Made by a program: the position numbers and the translations under genes | The notes under the pieces: generated by a model | The model's input: the letters and a program-made list of their open reading frames with translations, nothing else | What the model was told of the DNA's origin: nothing | The model's database searches: none | DNA from: Kalaharituber pfeilii | Lineage: Eukaryota > Ascomycota > Pezizomycetes > Pezizales > Pezizaceae | NCBI GenBank assembly: GCA_015179045.1 | Contig: WHUZ01000011.1 | Coordinates: 1,302,001 to 1,366,000, forward strand | Direction: 5' to 3' | Length of the DNA stretch: 64,000 nt | Shown here: positions 22,963-34,331 of the stretch, piece after piece | Position numbering within the stretch: position 1 is the stretch's first letter | Layout of the letters: every line of letters begins with the position of its first letter

Positions 22963-23917
22963 TAAATGCAAGAACAGAACAGCAACCAATGAACGAATGA
23001 AAACAGCAGTAGAAAGAACTATCAATTAGTAACGGTAACAGAAAGAACTTATCTATTAGTAACAGCAAAACGGATGTAAGGTGATAGCTCGAACACGGTC
23101 ATGGCTATAGGGTCCCGTTAACAAGGTGGGCACGTGATTCTCTTTCGGGCAGTCAAATTGAGCTCACTACAGACCAGCACCACCTTTGATAGAACAAGCT
23201 TTTGGAGCGACTTTGCAACTACGATGTTGACATAAGTAAATGAAGCACCCCCAACCCACTTCCGCATAACCCAGTTGCATCAATCTCTTCATTCGTAAGG
23301 AAAACCCAGTATGCAAATCCTGTCTGCTACCAATTACCCTCTTACCGTCCCCTCCACAAATTGTACTTTGATGCCCTCCCAAATCATGCGAAACGTTATG
23401 GAAATAGTAGATATGGAAATTTTTTTAAAAAACAATTAAGAATAAAAATACAATAACAATAAATTAAAGCAGCGCAACACTGAAGCACATCAATACATCC
23501 GAAATGAGTGAAAAAAAAAAAAACCTAGGCATGAGATTTTTTAAAATACAAAGGAGGAGTTCCTTCGGTAGTGAAAACGTTCGATAGCGATTACAGTATT
23601 CTCACATAGAACTGAACATAGCAATTAATAAAATGAAAGCTCCTCCACAAAGCATCGCACATATACAGGCAGAGTGCAAAAAAATCCAATCACAATGGGC
23701 ACAAAATAAATAAATAAAAAAGACGAAGAAATCACATAGCGACCAAAGCGCGTCATAAATTATCCTAGAAAACCAAACGGTAAGTCATCATCAGCTCTTC
23801 CTTCATTCACAAAGTGCACCCACGAATCTCAATAGAACGCTAGGATTCAGTAGTAGACATTACAACTAACCTTCCACACTTCCCCCTCTCCTCCCTTCGC
23901 ATCGCATTCATGCCCAT

Positions 23918-26900
23918 TCAAGACGTCACCGCCACCAACGGCGCTGCCATGTATAACTGTTGCAAACCGTCCACCAGTCGCTCTGGAATGCTCCCATCCA
24001 CACTAGCATTGGCCCACCCCATCGCGCTCGCCCACCCCTTCACCGCTATAATGCCTGCGTCAGAACCCATGCCAGGTGCTCTCCACAAACTCTGCACGTC
24101 CTCCCACGGCTTCGCCAGGTCCTGTGGTGGTGGCGCGCTCGGCGGGTTTGGATGCCAGTCTTTGTTTTCGAAAGTCGTCGAATCTGGGAACGAGATCTGT
24201 GGCAGGACGTTCTTGAATTGGGACTTGACGGCATCAAATTCCGGGATCAGGTCTTCGCTCAATTTTGGCGCAGGCGGAAGGAATAGGACAGAGGTCATGA
24301 GGGGGACAGTCGGAGGGGTAGAGGTGTCGAGGAGCGAGCTGGATCCCTTGGTTGGGTCAGTGGAGGAATCGTCTATAGAAAAGTCGTGATGTGTTAGTAT
24401 GGATCTGCTGTAGCCAAGCAATGCGCACAAGAAAAACAAATAAAACCAATGAGAGACACTTACATTTATCCCATAGTGCTTTAGGCACTTGACTGATAAC
24501 TTCACGTAATTCCCACTTCGGCTCATAATCTTCCTTAGCCTCTCCCGTCTCAATCTTAATGTCCACATTCAGCGTGCTTGTGATGGTATCTGTCAGGTGC
24601 ATTGGCCGTGCGTAGATTCCGTCTGTCTTGTCCGCCGGAGCACCGAAAGTGATCTTTTGCGTCCCGTTTGGGTACACCACCACAGTGCTGATGGCCAAGA
24701 CCGAGCTGATGGCGAAGGTGAACGTGCCTGCCTGAACTTCCCAGATCTGTTTATCCTCATCCTTTTCGGGGGCGTCTGAAGTTTGCTTAGCCTTGGGTTT
24801 GTCGGACGTGGACGCGGATGGGATGAGGCCACTCTTGCACGCAAACAAGTGGGGCACCGGCGGCGTGCTCGACGCGCTCGGGCTGCTCTTCTGCAGCGCG
24901 AGATGGTAAAATTCGAGCAGCGTGGCCGGGTCCGGCTGCGGTCTGTTGCCCGGCCCGAAATAGATGTTGAAACCAAAGACCCAGAAGTTGACGTGCACGT
25001 ACCCCGAGACGGGAGGCCCTTGTAGCACGAGCATGGCGCCGATCTCGACGCTGATGTGGATCGTAACAAACCACAAGTCGAGTGTGTACCGCACGCCGAC
25101 GCTAACGCCGCCTTCGGCGTAGAAGGTGAAGGGATGGTAGTTGATCAGGAAGTCAGCGTAGGCGTCCAAGAAGGCGGACAGGACGCCGATGGTGAGCGTC
25201 GCGTGTAGCAGGCCACCAGCCATGCACACGTTGGGCGTGATGGCGAAGTGCGCCTGGCCCGTGATCGAGAGCGGGCCGAGGGACCAGCTGATCTGCAGGC
25301 GCGGGGGGCGCGGGTACTGGACGGGTGGGTTATATGCTTGGTGGTAGCCGCCGAGCGTGAAGACCCAGTCGCCTGCCGTCTGCTGCGGGCCGGTTTTCCA
25401 CCAGTAGTACAATGCAAACCCGCCCGAGAGATGGCACATCGGGTCAAGGATGAAGGACGACGGCGCAAGCTGCCCCTCAAACTTGGCGACACCCTTGCCG
25501 ACATCGACGCTCGCGAGGATGCCGAGCTCGACGTGTGCGATCTTCGCGGGGGAGTCGGTCGACGGCACGTCCGCAATGGCAACCGCGTAGATGCCTAGCT
25601 TGACCTCGGGGTCCCATTCGACTACTAGTACGGCTGAGACGGCAAGCATTTGGAAAGCGGTGACCGTCAGCCCGGCGCCGACCCAGAAGGAGTTGTGCAA
25701 CGGCGCGAACCACTTGGAGTTGATGAGCGCCAGAAGGGTGTCCAGTGTTTTCTGGTCTGTCGTCGAGGGCACGGTCGGCATTTTGAGGAATGGGAAGCTG
25801 GGAACCTCGGCAATAGTGGGGAGGGTGAGCGAGTTGTTGTATCCCAAGCCACCAGTCACGCCGGAGATAGTTGCGAACTCGAGGGTGATAAGCGGCCCAT
25901 CAAGTTGGGCAAAGATGAATGTGCTGTCGAACAAGGCTTTTGTTACAGGGTCTTTGAGCTCACCATATGCGCCCGCGGCCAGGAACTGCCATTCCTCGAA
26001 ACCAATGTCAACACCACCGGCGTAGTAGCCTCGACCATCTATCACAGTGCGAATAAAGCCTCCTGCGATAGTAAGCGGCGTCTTGTTGAAGGAGGCAGTC
26101 AGGCCTTGCAGCGAGAAAGTGGCTTCGGGCAGGTCCGTAAGATTCTTGCCCCCACTGAAGTCGAGGTCGATGCTGAAGCCCTCCAGGCCCATACCGATGG
26201 GGCCAATGAGCACGGAGGCATCGAGACAAACAGAGAGCTTGCTGTTGCTGAACTTGATGCCTATATTAGAGATGGAGAAGGGGCCGATGGACTTCTTCAA
26301 CGGGGCCTTGGTTGTGCCGCCACCGGCGTCTGCACCAGAATTTGGAGCCTCATCGGCGACCGCCACGATTTGGGAACTGGACTGCCCTGGACGGGTTTCA
26401 CCAAGTTGTCGGGCCAGGCTGCTCCTGATCAGTGCGCGACTGTGCGGATAGCGGTCAGCTAGCACCTGCATTTGAAGCGCCGTAGCTGGTGGTGGGGCGC
26501 TAGTAGGCGACGCTGGCTGAGCAAAGACGTAGTCCAGAACAACATTCGGCTTATTGTCCTTATCCTTCAGCACGAGCACGAAGTGGCATCCTGCTGGCAC
26601 GATTACATCCGTATCCTTGTAGTCCTTCTCGTCCTTGTTGAGCTTGTAGTAGATTGGATCGTCTTTCAGCACCTTGTTGAGCGTGTCGACCTCGGCTTTG
26701 GTGAATCCGGGCGGATTACCGCTGGTGTTTCGCTTAGACCCGTCTTGCACCCACATGAAATACATCTCGTCGAAAGGCTGGGAGAGATTGCCAATCAGTG
26801 GGATGGAGATGTCGGGGATCTTGTTGACTTTGACGCGGAGGAAACGTTTGGAAGCAGCCTGCTTGGTGTCCCAGGATGTGTTGCGGTATTGGAGGAAAGT

Positions 26901-29900
26901 GAAGGACACAGGGCCGACGTTGACAGACAAAGTGAACAGGACGTCTTCAGCATCTTGATTTGAACCGCTGGTTTCACTGGACCGTAATTTCTCGCACTTC
27001 AAAGTAAAGAATTCTTTCGCCGCTGTGACCTCTCCTTCTAAGGTTTGTGGCCCGCCGGATGGACTAGGTTTCGCCACAACGATTTTCCCCACGCATGAAG
27101 GCAAATCCACCGTACCATCGCCAACAATACTATCCAAAATCTCCTGAATTTTAGTGTCCTCCCCACCTGCGCCAGCATCAGCCTGGAACACCCAACCAGT
27201 CTCATCGTATGTAAAATTGAGATCCAATTCCAATTTCCCTATCATCAGGCTACCGGAGAACTTGAATGATTTTGCAGGATTCATGTCTGGCGTCGACTTA
27301 GCGTAAGTGTAGTCTAAGTTCAGATAATTGAGTTTGATATGTTGAATAAAGGACGTGACGGCATCCTTTGCGTTGGCGTCAAAGAATTCATACAAATGCG
27401 CTCCCTGCAGTGTCGGCTCCTCGACATGCGCAGAAATAGACCACCCGGCGCTAGTGTCATAAAGGACGTTCCCCGTCAACTCAAATGGGATAAGATACGA
27501 GTCCTTTGGCGGTTTCATACCGGCCCCAAAGCCAAAATCAATGTTGAAGCTGCCTTTGTTACCGTTCTGTCCAAAGGTATATTTGGCATTCAGGGCGAGT
27601 CTGCTGAGGTACAGTTTTGGGACAGTGGAGGCTCCGGGCTCGTTGCACTCAATGGCGCCTTGGAAAGAGATTCCTTTGCTATCGAGATCGAGAATTGCCA
27701 GCGTCACATCGGTGGGGATACCATCAGGGATGTTGATGATTTTGCCACCACCTTCGCCGGAGTTGGGATCGTTTGGAATGAGGTTGGCAAGGTTGAGAGA
27801 CTTGGCCCACTTGGATCCGTCGCTGATGCTGGAGGCCTCGAATTGGATATACTCTTCATACTCCGCGAGAAGACGACGGTCAATTTCTGATTTTGGAGGG
27901 GGCGCTGCAAAGGGTAGGTTCAGTGTTAGTTCCGTTTATACGGCCATATTCAAGAAAATTGGGAATGGGGAACATACGACACCACAAAGATCCTCTCAAG
28001 CTGCTTCCGTTCTGTGTGGACCAGTTATACGTAAACAAAAAGACTACTTTCTCCGGCTCCGCCGCTTCCGACTGTCCAAACCTGACCCCCAGTTCCAGGT
28101 CAATTCTGACCTGCTCGACCTTGCCCGTCGGCATGCCCTTGTCGTCCAAGTCTACAATCATAAACAAGCGTCTAAACAATGGAAGATCAAAATTGTGCGT
28201 GCCTGCTGTGTCAAACCATTTCCTGAACTGGAATTGATCTCCGCTCATCCGAGTTTGACTCACAATCCAGCCCATGACTGCATCTAGCACTCCCTGACCC
28301 TTCCTCGCATCGTAGTCGAATTGGAGCGTAAGGTTGAGCTGCTTGCCCTTGAAGTCGAAAGTCACCGTGGGACGGACATCCACCCCAGAGAGCTCGCACG
28401 TGGCCGTCATAATGAATTCCCAAGCATTGAGAATCCCCGGCTCCACGGACGTAACCACCCAGTTACTTGTAAGCTTGGTGATGGCCGTGAGCGATTTGAT
28501 GGTGAAGCCGCTGAAGAAGGTCTGGATCCATTCATTGATGTTTTTGAGGGATTGGCTATCGGCTAAATACTGCGTGCGTACCACTGTAGTGTATTTCTGC
28601 ACCGGATCGAACCAAAGCGCGCTGCGACTGCCTTTGGAAGTGTCGAGGTTGAAAGAGAGCTTGTCGCCGAGCGCGAGCGAGAGGAGGTCAAAGTAGGGGA
28701 GTTTCGCCCCGCGTGTTTTTGCGGGCGAGAGGATGCCCTCAAGTGAGAGGCCAGTGGGTTTGGTCGCCTGTTTGAGCCCCAGAATTAGGATGTTTTGGCC
28801 AGGCACGATGCCGGCGGGGCCGAGACCCCAGTCGGCGGCGTTTAGGATGCTCGCTGTGGCGTCGGAGGTGAAGGTGTAGCCGAGGTCGGGCACTGTCAGG
28901 TTGACGGTAGCGATGGCGCCGGCCAAGTCGGCGCTGACGTCCATGAGTATCGGGCTTTCGTTTCCTTTATTGAGCGCAAGCGACATCCAGGACCGCCATT
29001 CGTCTTGAATGTGGAGCGGCGTCGTGCCGCCGGCGCTGGGAGAATTCGCAGGAGGAGGCTTTGCGACGAGAATAAGGCCTTTGAGGTGCAGGCACGAGAC
29101 GAAGCCGTCGCGCGGGTCCGCGGCTGCAAGCTGGAGCACGTTGGGATTCTGGTCGGCCGGGACCTCGAGCTTGCTGTTGCTGGAACAGATGAAGTAGAAG
29201 GGCTCTGTGACTTGTGTTCGCTGGCCGGGCTCGGGCAGCGGGGCGCCGGGCAGGGTGCCTGGGTCGGGCCGCGGGATAAGCCCGGGCACGTCGGCGAAGG
29301 AGATGAACCGGCGAGGGCCACCGGCATTCGGGCTCGGGTCCACGCCGTGCGCGTCGCTGTCCCCCTCGTTTGGGTTTGTTCCTGCGCGCGGCGCGTACCT
29401 GCTGCCGTTGCCGACCATCACGGCCTCGGAGCCGCCCCTGCGCCGCTTGGCCGGGGGCTGCGAGCCGCCCGGGACGGGGGCGGGGTCCGGGTACAGCGTG
29501 ACGGCTGCCGGCGGCGTGACGCCCGTCACGTCCGCGAGCTCCATCGAGCCGGGCCCAGCTGCGGGCGCGGGCGCCGGCGGGACGGCCGTGGGCTTCGGCC
29601 AGAACTGCTCCTCCGGGCCGCCGTCGTACTTGACGAAGATGCTACCGTCGCGGGCGTCGTCGTCGCGGAGCTCGACGCGCACGTAGGCGAGCAGGTGCGC
29701 GGTGTGTACGGCCTCGAAGTTGGTCGTCAGCCGCGCCTGCCCGAGCGCCGGGTGCGCGCGGGGCGGGATCTCCGACACCGTCGCCCAGCGCCGGGCGACC
29801 TGGTCGCGGATCCAGTCGAGCGTGTCGGCGGGCGCGGGGTCCAGCGCGTTGTAGGCCGCAACGGGGTCCTCGAGCTTGACGCCGCTCGCGCCCGCCATTG

Positions 29901-31402
29901 CGGCGCTTGCGGTCTTGAAGATTCCTTGCAGGTTTGCCCTGTACCTCACCGCGCGAGCGGCTGTTGAGGTGAGAACGGCCGGTGAGATCTGCTGCCCGGG
30001 AAGCAAGGCATATGTCACTGCGGCAGTGGTGGGGTCCCTCTGCTGCGCGAGGTAGTAGGGGTATTGCGTGGTGAAGAACGGCTTGTGGGCCGCTTTCTCG
30101 ATGCCCTCGCTGTACATCCAGCCCTCAATGTAGAACGTCAACTCCCAGCCTGCGTGTGCCCCCAAACCTGTTAATAACACAATACAAACACAATGCTGAG
30201 GCGTGGCACTGCTGCGGATCATACTCACTCGGGTGCCCGAATCTCTCTCCCACACTTGATATAATGTTCCGTGGATTGAACGTGTGCAGCATGTCCACTG
30301 GCGTCGAGCTCTTGGACCCGTGGTGGCTCGTCTTCATGGTAACTACCCAGCGCCCAACGCTGTCTCTGGCGCCCGTGGTCCCTGCCCATTGCACAATCTC
30401 GTCCTCCTCAACCCAATGCATGTCCCCTGCAAAGTAGTGCGAGAGCCGTGGCGAATTTGTGCCTTGAGCTGGCCAAATGACCATGCATGCAATCGAGCTC
30501 TGGTTCTTCGGCTTGCCGTCATGCTCCTCGACGATGCCCACTAGCGGATGTAGCGGAGGGCGTTCGTCTAGATTGAGTGCCTCTAGCTGTTCCGTCATCA
30601 TCAGCTTCTCGACAGTCGCAATCCTGGCTGCTACTGCATTAGGGTCCCTGCCCAGCACGCGAACCGAGGCTGCGATGCAGTAGATCCCAGGCTGTCCAGA
30701 CTCTTTGGGAGGGTTCTCCATAACTAGCCTGGTTGGACTTTCCACCTCCCTCGGCTCCAGACTCGCCCTCAAGGGCGTGCCCGTTACCAGGTTCGTCCCC
30801 AGTATTGTCGGATCGCCCGCGGCTGGGGCAGCGGTTGGCTCCATCCGCACCAAGCATATGTTATTGACCGTGTATCTTTTGCTGGTACGTGCATCAGTAA
30901 AATCGAACGCGCATCTATTCCCACCAGTGGGACTGAGCTTTGGATTCCTTCGCGAAGGCCACCCGTACTCGGGGCAGTATAGCACCGTTAGCGGAGTTCG
31001 CGGTGCCGTGTTGTCGTCGTACTTGAAAAACGCCGCTTTGTAGTCAGTGGGATCTGCGTCCGGCCCAGCGGCGTCTAACTGGGCCAGCATATCATCTCGC
31101 AACGCAAAGAGCACGCCACGCCAATGGTCCGTGTCCCAATGGCTGATGACGACGGCGTCGAAGCGGAGCTTTTTGTCGGGGTTCAAAGTCGAGAGATCGT
31201 ATTTGCTGACAGCACCCTCGATTTCCGCAATTGTGGAACGTAGGCGGATTTCGCCCCTGCTTTCACCGCCGTCCACCAGAAGCGCATAGTGTACTTGGCT
31301 AGGGGCAGTCGCCTCAGTTTCTGTGACGAGTAGGTGGATGGAGGAGTCCCCGACAACGCCGAGGCCAAGGTGGAAGGAGTCAATCCTCCAAGTGGTTGTC
31401 AT
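23918..31402 (-). CDS. Giant protein B: ComEC-like metallo-beta-lactamase domain fused to a DUF6603-like region (about 2419 aa)
   Basis: Four exons, 31402-30229, 30167-27978, 27904-24464 and 24372-23918, give 7260 nt in one frame. Introns of 61, 73 and 91 bp have GTGAGT, GTATGT and GTAAGT donors and AG acceptors; the last two have ACTAACAC branch sites. Residues ~1-390 are a metallo-beta-lactamase fold of the ComEC type: SHWDTDHWRG (metal ligands), YFAGDMHW, then TSHHGSKSS and SVGERFGHPS, so metal binding looks intact. No ComEC membrane part is present. Next comes a Pro/Gly-rich, very GC-rich linker (~residues 560-780), then beta-rich sequence. Around residues 1700-2150 it matches my memory of DUF6603 proteins (GMGLEGFSIDLDFSGG; YYAGGVDIGFEEWQFLAAGA; FTFYAEGGVSVGVRYTLDLW). 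Substrate and role are unknown. Confidence 0.8.
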
Positions 31403-32321
31403 AGTGGGTATTCAAACGCTCAAAGAGCCTGTGCTCGATGAGGATGAAATGCTAATATGATGGGTGTAATGCGAGTTTGCGGCGATAATATCTGCGATGA
31501 AGATGGTCAGGATACTGCGTTTGCGATTTTTGGCTAGCTCAGGGCTTAGCGATGCTATGTCGCCGAAGTAGGAATTCGAAAACATACCATATACCGAGAA
31601 AAGGTTATTGAGCGTGAGCCCTCCTTCCTCCGTCCTCTCCCCACACAGCTGAAAATCAAGAACTATTTTCGCGAGATTCAAGATAATTCAGGCTGGCACT
31701 CACGTTCGGTGCTGCGATGATAGTGATAAATCCAAATTTTGCTCGAGCAACTTGAGGCAGAGCACGAGGGGGTGGAGCAGCGCTGAGACTTCCCAGCTAG
31801 AGTCTGGTATCGAGAACCGCAATTCTGGGGTTTGGAGCACTATTCGACCTATGTGACGTGTGTCTGTCAGACGGTTTTCGAGCTCAACGGCCAAATGGAG
31901 TCCGAGTACTCACACTCCAGAAGGATACGACTTCAATTGAATGTTCCGAGGCCTTTCAAGAAATGAAAAGGTTTGGAAAGCAAAATGGAAGTGGGACGAG
32001 CTCAACTGGATTCAAGAAGGGGGAAAGACCAGCAGGTAGTAACTACAATTGACAAGCAACTCAATTGCCCGAAGGGCTAGTGGGTGCTGAGGGTGTATTG
32101 CGCACTCTCAATTGCCAAATGGACATTGTTGGGTAGATTGCGGTGTGGTCCAGTTGGATTTGGTGAGCAGGTTGAGCCCAAAATTGCTAGCTATGGTGAC
32201 ACCAGGTCGTGTAGATGCTGAAGTGCGAAAAATGTACACCGTGGTTGTCTGCACTTCTAGCAATCTTGTCTGTTGTCTCTGAATCCATATGCATGCTGCA
32301 TGCCAAGATGTAAATCCTTTG

Positions 32322-32387
32322 CTGCCCTGCCATAGCGAGTAGCGACAAGCGGCGTTACCATAATATTTTCTTTTAGTAAAAAACAAT
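32322..32387 (+). mobile_element. Decayed family-2 hairpin insertion
   Basis: GCCCTGCC, ATAGCGAGTAGC, AAGCGGCG, TTACCATAATA, then an interrupted A tract. Several stem positions are altered, and no target duplication was found. Confidence 0.5.
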
Positions 32388-33674
32388 CATCATGGTAATA
32401 TCCAAGTGGCCTTCCCCTGTAAAGATCGCCTCACGCACAGAGTATTCATATCGCACTTTGAATCCCTGATCGCCAAGCTTATTTTGTCGCCTAGTGCAAG
32501 TTCGCACATCGAGCGACGAGACATTAAGATCTCTACGTAACAAATACGAAATAAAGCTGCTGAATTTCAAGGCGGAAGCTGCTCCAGATTTGTGCATGTG
32601 CGTGGGCGAAGTACCGACCTTGGAAACAAGATAGAAAAAAAGGAAAAAACAAAGGTGAGACATCGTCGTATATTTTGGCATAGAAGATGTGGAGATAGCT
32701 AGAGTTCTAGTGAAGAAAAAAGCAATCATTGATCGTCCAGGGCGTTGGTTAGCTGGATTTGATATTGGAAACAATGACGCAAGACTGCGGTGGGGCTGAC
32801 CCAGGAACACAATTACCACGTGCAAACCCACCATTTTCTGGTAGCGAGATCGGCCATGCCATGCAACCATCCCTGACCATACCTATACGAAGCGACAGGC
32901 CTCAAACATTACATCTGCCGTCACAGAAAAGTGATAGTCACTCGTATTCGGGGTTTTTACAACGCTACCGCAAAGGTAACGGGTTTATCTTACCGCATCA
33001 TCAAATCAACCCCCGTATCGGAAACATCAAGAATAATCATCACAAATCGTTCTTGTTTTTTTGGGTTAATCACATCACCCCGTATACAAGCTCCAAGCTT
33101 ATGGCAGGGGCACGGTATTCGTGACCCAGTGCAGCCTTTGCATGCATGTAAATCCTGAGACAAAATTCGTATTCATGAATCATCGAGCCAGCGGCGCACA
33201 GAAGGGTATACTATCAGCAAGTAATGAACCTCTTACGACTGTCAAATCAATTCGGCTGAAAGGGGCAGGAGATATTGTGGGGTGGGCACATCGTTCCGGC
33301 CAGTCAATGCAACGCACGACGGCAAGGCTGCAGGCGACGTCATTGTTTGTGCTGTTGTGGGCGCCTGGTTACGATACCAGCGGACCGAATTGGGAAATTC
33401 TATTCTATCTGCGGTCGGTGGTCAAGCAGTCAATATTTTTTTTCTTTTTTTTGAATGTAGCTGAAGAAAATTTGCTAACAGGAATTGTGGTTCAAATAAA
33501 TTTCTAATGTAGGAACTGGGTTGCATGGACTCGAATGGGGCAGTTTTGGTGCTCATAGCAACTTCGTTGAAGTCGAAGTGGCCGTCAGATGGGCAATGAC
33601 TTAGCCATTGCGTGACCAAATTTGGTTTTCTGCGCATGATTTTCCAATTTTGGTAGTATTTACATAGCAGATTT

Positions 33675-33718
33675 GCCCTGCCATGGCGAACAGCTGCAAG
33701 CGGGGTTACGTGAAAAAA
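33675..33718 (+). mobile_element. Hairpin-only LINE insertion (family 2)
   Basis: It starts exactly at GCCCTGCC, continues ATGGCGAACAGC, GCAAGCGGGG, TTACGTGA, and ends in a short A tract. The 13-bp flanks ACATAGCAGATTT and ACATAGTAGATTT (one mismatch) are a slightly aged target duplication. Confidence 0.85.
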
Positions 33719-34331
33719 ACATAGTAGATTTATGGGAGTAAGTGGTGTCTTCAAGGTGGGCTCATTGGTCATGAGTTGCCTTAAATCACGCGTGAAACAG
33801 GTGAATACCGCTACGGCCACTCTCCTAAACTAACAATCAAAGACTCTACTTGTAAGTTGTCTCCTCACCCCAGTAACCACATATCTGGCAAGGTGTCAAA
33901 AATGAGCTCCTCAAAAATGAGTTCGATAAACACACAGGGATTGATCATACAGCTTTGTTTTCTAGACATAAATCATCAAAGTGAAGTAAATTGAAGTAAA
34001 TAGAAGGATTTTGAGATATCGGATTTTTTTTTTTTTTTTTTTTGCAGAGATAAACACTGGGGAGTAATGTGTGTACTGTATCCAGGGTAAACAAAGGATG
34101 AGATTGGGGAAAAGAAAACAATAAACCCGATAGATAAAACAACTCAAAGCTAGCATCTCAGAACGCAGTATGTAAAATCCATCCTTGTCGCGTAGTCTTC
34201 AAGAAACATATCTTTAATCCAAAAAAATTGACTCCTGTACAATCAAGCGTAATCAGGTTAGTACAAGTAATGCCAGTCAGTGCCAACGTTTCTTCACGAA
34301 CCTTCTTAAAACCCACAATCTCAACATGCCA

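Larger units (their letters stand above)
19922..23917. other. Long intergenic region, no gene supported
   Basis: About 4 kb between giant genes A and B. It contains a MITE and a hairpin-only insertion (listed separately) and A-rich tracts around 23400-23750 next to the 3' end of gene B. Short frames such as 21329-21646 have no supporting features. Confidence 0.35.
31403..34331. other. Intergenic between giant genes B and C, no gene supported
   Basis: It contains the upstream region of gene B and the 3' flank of gene C, two family-2 hairpin insertions, and a T tract at 34023-34043 without a hairpin. Short frames show no protein-like features. Confidence 0.35.

Noticed and set aside
25650..26462. 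270-codon + strand ORF
   Set aside because: Antisense shadow of exon 3 of giant gene B, with no protein-like features of its own.
29005..29967. 320-codon + strand ORF opposite giant gene B
   Set aside because: It lies antisense to the GC-rich linker exon, is Arg/Gly/Ala rich as expected for the complement of such sequence, and the minus-strand frame is continuous and spliced consistently.
34023..34043. T tract as another LINE insertion
   Set aside because: No hairpin and no target duplication next to it; a simple homopolymer is enough.
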